Of a DNA stretch of 9,519 nt, positions 6,810 to 9,519 are shown in pieces; position 1 is the stretch's first letter; each line of letters begins with the position of its first letter. This DNA comes from Lachnospiraceae bacterium. Lineage in GTDB: Bacteria; Bacillota; Clostridia; Lachnospirales; Lachnospiraceae. Location of the stretch: contig CAAGPW010000270.1 in assembly GCA_900771955.1 (NCBI GenBank), positions 1-9,519 of the forward strand. The letters are read 5' to 3'. The notes under the pieces are model-generated. The model was not told where the DNA came from, did not search any database, and saw only the letters and a program-made list of their open reading frames with translations. A program made the position numbers and the translations under genes.

Positions 6810-7928
6810 TTATGCCTCCTTGCGCTTCAAGGTTATCTTGTCCACCACCTGACACATCTGCTGCGCTGCTATCTTGGAATAGATTTGTGTGGTGGTAATG
6901 TTCTTATGTCCGAGATAGGCTTGGATGACAGCCATGTCCGTTCCCATTTCCACGTGCAGGCTTCCGAAGCTGTGGCGGGTACAGTGAAAGGTGATTTTCT
7001 TGGTTATCCCTGCTGCCGTGAGCCACCGTTGGAGTGGTCCTTGCAGCATCTTGTCCTTGAAATCCTCAAAGATAAGTCCCTCGCCCCGTTCTCCCAGCAG
7101 TCCATAGGCTTCATCACTGATGGGGTTATGCACTATTTCTTTGGTTTTCTGCATACGGGTGGTAACGAACATCCTGCCGTTGGTGTATGGTTGTATCTGC
7201 TGCCACGTGAGCTGTCTGATGTCGCTCTTTCTCAGTCCCGTAAGACAGGCGAAAAGAAAAGCTTTTTTCAAGACCTCCTCCTCACAGGGTGTTTCGGCAA
7301 GCCGTATCAGTTCCTCTTGGCTCAAATGCTCCCTGATGGTGGGAATGCACTCGATGCGGTCTAAGAAGCCGTTTGGGTTCTCCTTTATCTTCCTGTCACG
7401 GTAAGCGGTGTGCAGCACGGCACGGAAAGTTGACCAATAGCCTGCTGCGGAGTTGATGTGCAGCTTTTGGTTGGTGTGGATGGATTGGGGTGCATCAAGC
7501 AGGTATTCCATGAACTTGCGGCACAAATCCACATCCACCTCCTCAAAGGTGCATTTGCCGTTCACGAACCGCTGGAAATGCTTGTATACGTGCTGCCACT
7601 TGATATTCTTGCGGTCAGCCAGTCCTTTGAAATAGGCAAGGAAATCGCCCTTCATCTTGGTCTTGTCAAAAAAGCCGTTGTTTTCATTGAAAATGGCTTC
7701 GTAGCGCTGGTTGCGCAGGATGACCGCTTTCTTCATCATGCGTGCGTTGAAGTCCCGTTCCTGCTGGTTTGCAGGTTTGGCGAAGATGTAAATTCCTAAG
7801 GCTTCACGTGTAATCACTCTCATGGTGACATTGTCACGGTAGCCGGGATAGTAGTCAAGGCATAGTGAATACTGTGTCCCGTTCTTAATCTTGCGCTTAC
7901 GCAAGGTAACTGTTTTGCATTTACTCAT
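6810..7928 (-). CDS. int: Tyrosine recombinase / integrase
   Basis: Catalyses insertion and excision by strand exchange through a covalent 3'-phosphotyrosine. The catalytic set is complete: R233 in TGLRKSDI, the beta-hairpin lysine (K261 or K263 in MQKTK), H315-x-x-R318 in FHCTRHS, H341 in LGHKN, and nucleophile Y350 in TTQIYSKI. Residues 1-60 are a basic arm-binding type domain, about 85-190 a SAM-like core-binding domain, and 200-372 the catalytic domain. Its 372 residues match the Bacteroidota family used by mobilizable transposons. The gene has a 47-bp control element upstream shared with the excisionase-type gene, and its own terminator. The gene upstream encodes the multi-HTH protein; the probable core att site lies beyond it at the right end. 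The ATG at 7928 is the only strong start. Confidence 0.95.
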   Translation of the reverse strand: MSKCKTVTLRKRKIKNGTQYSLCLDYYPGYRDNVTMRVITREALGIYIFAKPANQQERDFNARMMKKAVILRNQRYEAIFNENNGFFDKTKMKGDFLAYFKGLADRKNIKWQHVYKHFQRFVNGKCTFEEVDVDLCRKFMEYLLDAPQSIHTNQKLHINSAAGYWSTFRAVLHTAYRDRKIKENPNGFLDRIECIPTIREHLSQEELIRLAETPCEEEVLKKAFLFACLTGLRKSDIRQLTWQQIQPYTNGRMFVTTRMQKTKEIVHNPISDEAYGLLGERGEGLIFEDFKDKMLQGPLQRWLTAAGITKKITFHCTRHSFGSLHVEMGTDMAVIQAYLGHKNITTTQIYSKIAAQQMCQVVDKITLKRKEA

Positions 7929-7986
7929 AATAATTATGTTTTAATTGGTTGTATACATTTTGGAGTTGTATCCATGTTTCCGATGG

Positions 7987-8050
7987 CAAAGGAACAACGT
8001 GAAATATCCGTGAATACCTCCACGATACATCATTTTGAAATAATTTTCGA
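7987..8050 (-). promoter_or_regulatory. Upstream control element, copy 2 (integrase gene)
   Basis: CAAAGGAA (7987-7994) reads TTCCTTTG on the minus strand, one mismatch from the -7 consensus, 58 bases before the int ATG. The following 8004-8050 repeats 5555-5601 at 39 of 47 positions with no gaps, keeping the CGTG-N8-CACG dyad. The element lies wholly between the four-HTH gene and int, so int probably has its own regulated promoter. Confidence 0.6.
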
Positions 8051-8069
8051 TAATCCCGATTTTTCACGG

Positions 8070-9005
8070 TTATTTGTTCCTTTCAGCCATGACACGCTCC
8101 ACATCTGAGCGCAAAAGCAGGTTTTTCACACCCACCTTTATCTTTTCGATGTGCTTCACCTTGACGATATGGCAGATGTTGGCTGACGAAAGACCATAGA
8201 TTTGCTGCACCTGCTCAACGGTATAGTAGCGTTCATCGTTCACAAGGTCAGTTCTGCGGAGTTCGTTCAAATGTGATTTGGAGTAATAGGTACGCCCGTA
8301 CTCTCTTTTAGTGGGTATCTTATGGCGATAGGTGTAGGCACGGAGTGCGGTCGGCTTCATGCCGAACAGTTCCTCCACCTCCTCGGTCAGTAGCCAGTCG
8401 GTAATTTCGCTAATATCAACTGCCACACCGAAAAACTCGTCAATATGCTTCTTGCTGTAATAGTTCTTTCCTGCGATACGGCAGATGGGGATATGGTTAC
8501 GCTTGGCGGAAGTGTAAAGCCATGACTGCTTTACCTTAAAAAGGGACATCACCTCCTCGCCCGAATAGAAGTCCAACACTTCTTCGCTTTCCTTTTCCCT
8601 TTTTTCTCTTTTGGCAGGTAAGGAAGATGAAGATGATTTCCTTGGTGTGGAGGTGTTGCCGGGCAGGATGCGGTGATAGGGATTGCCCTCCAACATCTGC
8701 TCGATGTCGGCTCTGCGGATGAATGCCATGCGGTTGCTGATGCGTGAGGCTTTCAGCTTGCCGATGGCTACAAGTTTGTAAATGTACTGTCGGGAACAGC
8801 CCATGAGGATGGCTGCTTTGGAAAAGGTGAGATACTCCTGATGCTGTATCTCCATCAAGGGTTGGGCGACTTTGAAGAGGTTGTTCTTCTGCATCACTCT
8901 GGCTCGTTTGGCTTCTGCCTGACAAGCCTCACTGCAATATCTTTGCATACCGCTTCGGGTTACAAAGGACTTGCCGCAAAAACTGCATTTTCTGGTTGCT
9001 TTCAT
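8070..9005 (-). CDS. Zinc-finger protein with four tandem HTH modules; probable TnpA-like targeting/regulatory protein
   Basis: Residues 7-28 hold a C-x2-C-x13-C-x3-C knuckle (C7, C10, C24, C28). Four MerR/excisionase-like HTH-wing modules follow at about 58-105, 146-191, 204-249 and 260-307. Each has a [FY]-[ST]-x-x-E/A-V/A helix, a second recognition helix (SRQYIYKLV, KQSWLYTSA, KPTALRAYT, SSANICHIV) and a wing ending in a charged helix. Residues 118-142 are a Ser/Lys-rich linker. It lacks any catalytic motif, so it probably binds DNA and shapes integrase complexes or regulates int. In Tn4555 a tnpA gene near int is reported to direct insertion to a preferred target; position and type agree, but identity is not confirmed. 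The ATG at 9005 starts directly at the zinc-knuckle region. A consensus promoter lies 226 bases upstream, leaving a long leader with phased repeats. Confidence 0.8.
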   Translation of the reverse strand: MKATRKCSFCGKSFVTRSGMQRYCSEACQAEAKRARVMQKNNLFKVAQPLMEIQHQEYLTFSKAAILMGCSRQYIYKLVAIGKLKASRISNRMAFIRRADIEQMLEGNPYHRILPGNTSTPRKSSSSSLPAKREKREKESEEVLDFYSGEEVMSLFKVKQSWLYTSAKRNHIPICRIAGKNYYSKKHIDEFFGVAVDISEITDWLLTEEVEELFGMKPTALRAYTYRHKIPTKREYGRTYYSKSHLNELRRTDLVNDERYYTVEQVQQIYGLSSANICHIVKVKHIEKIKVGVKNLLLRSDVERVMAERNK

Positions 9006-9018
9006 ACCGTTTTATCGT

Positions 9019-9120
9019 TTAATGGTTCATTTCTTCAATCCTATATCTCTGAAATGGTAAACGGATGTGAACGGAAGTCAACCATTGTCGCTTTTCTACA
9101 CAGTGTGACTGTTTCCGCAT
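9019..9120 (-). CDS. Possible 33-residue leader peptide
   Basis: An ATG at 9120 opens 33 codons ending in TAA at 9019, just before the four-HTH gene. The peptide (MRKQSHCVEKRQW...) is basic and His/Arg-rich. It spans the first cluster of phased repeats, so the coding potential may be accidental. I see no family resemblance. Confidence 0.15.
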   Translation of the reverse strand: MRKQSHCVEKRQWLTSVHIRLPFQRYRIEEMNH

Positions 9121-9188
9121 ATCGGGGCGGTTATTGTCGCTTGTCGTAAACGGTTGTAAACCCTTGTCAACTGTCTGCACGGTGTGAC
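9057..9188. repeat. Two clusters of 10-bp-phased GTNAAC motifs with paired CTRCACRGTGTGAC
   Basis: Cluster 1: GTAAACGG 9057, GTGAACGG 9067, GTCAACCA 9077. Cluster 2: GTAAACGG 9146, GTAAACCC 9156, GTCAACTG 9166. Within each, the motifs start exactly 10 bases apart, on one face of the helix. Each cluster is followed by CTACACAGTGTGAC (9096) or CTGCACGGTGTGAC (9175), 12 of 14 identical. ATTGTCGCTT occurs at 9084 and 9133, with an inverted AAGCGACAA at 9253. This is typical of arm-type integrase sites or operator arrays; the position 150-300 bases inside the probable att core fits the first. Confidence 0.75.
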
Positions 9189-9204
9189 AAAAAACAAGCC
9201 CCGC

Positions 9205-9249
9205 AAATTCTCCACGTCAGAAATACGTCTCAAAAATATGTGGAAATTT
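9205..9249. promoter_or_regulatory. Inverted repeat straddling a promoter (possible operator)
   Basis: AAATT(C)TCCAC at 9205-9215 and GTGGAAATTT at 9240-9249 are inverted arms with one extra base. The -7 box of the four-HTH gene (9231-9238) lies between them, so a protein bound to the arms would block transcription. The owner of the site is unknown. Confidence 0.5.
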
Positions 9250-9262
9250 GGGAAGCGACAAA
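9231..9262 (-). promoter_or_regulatory. Consensus promoter for the four-HTH gene
   Basis: On the minus strand TTTG (9259-9262) and TATTTTTG (9231-9238) are exact Bacteroides -33 and -7 boxes separated by 20 bases, the expected spacing. It is the best promoter in the window. The AAGCGACAA motif (9253-9261) overlaps the -33 box. The transcript would have a leader of about 215 bases. Confidence 0.7.
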
Positions 9263-9331
9263 TGGCAACCGAAAAGTGTTAAATTTTAGAATATGCTGGT
9301 AATTAAAGATTTACACTCGGATATTTCTGAT

Positions 9332-9339
9332 TAGTTTTG
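9332..9339 (+). promoter_or_regulatory. Possible outward-reading -7 box at the element end
   Basis: TAGTTTTG is an exact TAnnTTTG directed out of the element, with TTTA (9310-9313) at 18 bases as a poor -33. In the integrated state it would read antisense into the LRR gene; in the circular form it would read across the joined ends. Confidence 0.3.
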
Positions 9340-9343
9340 GTTG

Positions 9344-9371
9344 TTCTATGGTTATAAATACAGCCATAGAA
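9344..9371. other. Probable integrase core site at the right junction (att)
   Basis: TTCTATGG (9344-9351) and CCATAGAA (9364-9371) are perfect 8-bp inverted arms separated by 12 bases, the form of tyrosine-recombinase core sites around a crossover region. The right arm belongs to the host LRR codons TTC TAT GG(C) of AFYGC; the left arm belongs to the element. Similarity to the neighbouring LRR units ends at about 9359, inside the spacer, so the junction lies there. The exact crossover bases cannot be fixed without the other end. Confidence 0.7.
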
Positions 9372-9519
9372 TGCGCGACTGCCTATTGAGGTAATACCAT
9401 CAGGAAGGGTTAAACTCGTTAATCCGCTACAGTCCAGGAATGCGTACTTGTCTATTGAGGTAATACCAGCAGGAAGGGTTAAACTCGTTAATCCGCTACA
9501 ATTCGCGAATGCGCTAATG

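Larger units (their letters stand above)
9303..9519 (-). pseudogene. Truncated host BspA-type leucine-rich-repeat gene
   Basis: Open from the right edge of the window: two full 23-residue LRR units (AFANCSGLTSLTLPAG... and AFLDCSGLTSLTLPDG...) and the start of a third, AFYGC (9360-9374). The DNA repeats at 69-base spacing (9383-9431 and 9452-9500 nearly identical). BspA-type LRR proteins are usually surface or secreted adhesins in Bacteroidota. After AFYGC the LRR pattern is lost and 18 codons from the element (IYNHRTTKTN...) lead to a TAA at 9303. The host gene is thus cut, and the protein would end in a short foreign tail. The rest of the gene should lie beyond the element's other end, outside this window. 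Confidence 0.85.

Noticed and set aside
6801..7364. Plus-strand reading frame of 187 codons opposite int
   Set aside because: Antisense to the catalytic domain of the integrase, with no domain or promoter of its own.
9383..9519. Regular repeats at 69-base spacing resembling a CRISPR array
   Set aside because: They translate on the minus strand into 23-residue BspA-type LRR units; the period is a multiple of three and there are no unique spacers.

Overview
The window is most of a mobilizable transposon of the Bacteroides/Prevotella/Parabacteroides group (Bacteroidota), carrying the class A beta-lactamase gene cfxA and inserted in a host gene for a BspA-type leucine-rich-repeat (LRR) protein. 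The clues are the CfxA sequence, a MobV relaxase of the Bacteroidota kind, promoters of the Bacteroides type (TAnnTTTG at -7) and the flanking LRR codons. The gene set and order (cfxA, mobilization gene, replication-type genes, integrase, targeting-type gene) recall Tn4555. That comparison is from memory and no search was run.

Layout. Positions 1-164 hold a hairpin and the cfxA promoter, and 165-1130 is cfxA on the plus strand. A 15-bp-stem hairpin at 1162-1203 separates it from the convergent minus-strand genes. Read in their own direction (right to left), these are: a four-HTH DNA-binding protein (8070-9005), a tyrosine integrase (6810-7928) with its own terminator, an unrecognised two-TM membrane protein (5705-6562), an excisionase-type HTH protein (5131-5505), a RecA-fold helicase/ATPase with a C-terminal HTH (4028-5125), a zinc-finger/Toprim primase-like protein (2909-4024) and the relaxase (1223-2626). 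A hairpin-packed stretch with a probable oriT (about 2684-2917) lies between primase and relaxase.

The right end (9006-9371) holds most of the unexplained structure: two clusters of three GTNAAC motifs at exact 10-bp spacing, paired copies of CTRCACRGTGTGAC, a consensus promoter straddled by an inverted repeat, a possible outward promoter, and an inverted 8-bp pair (9344-9351/9364-9371) that looks like the integrase core site. Beyond about 9360 the sequence is host LRR coding DNA (minus strand), cut off in the codons for AFYGC. The left end of the element is not visible.

How it may work together: the integrase and the multi-HTH protein act on the right-end site to excise and target the element; the HTH/helicase/primase genes may support replication or processing of the excised form; the relaxase nicks oriT for transfer by a helper conjugative element (no transfer-channel genes are present); CfxA is the selected cargo. 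A 47-bp element shared by the promoter regions of the integrase and excisionase-type genes suggests one regulator coordinates the two.
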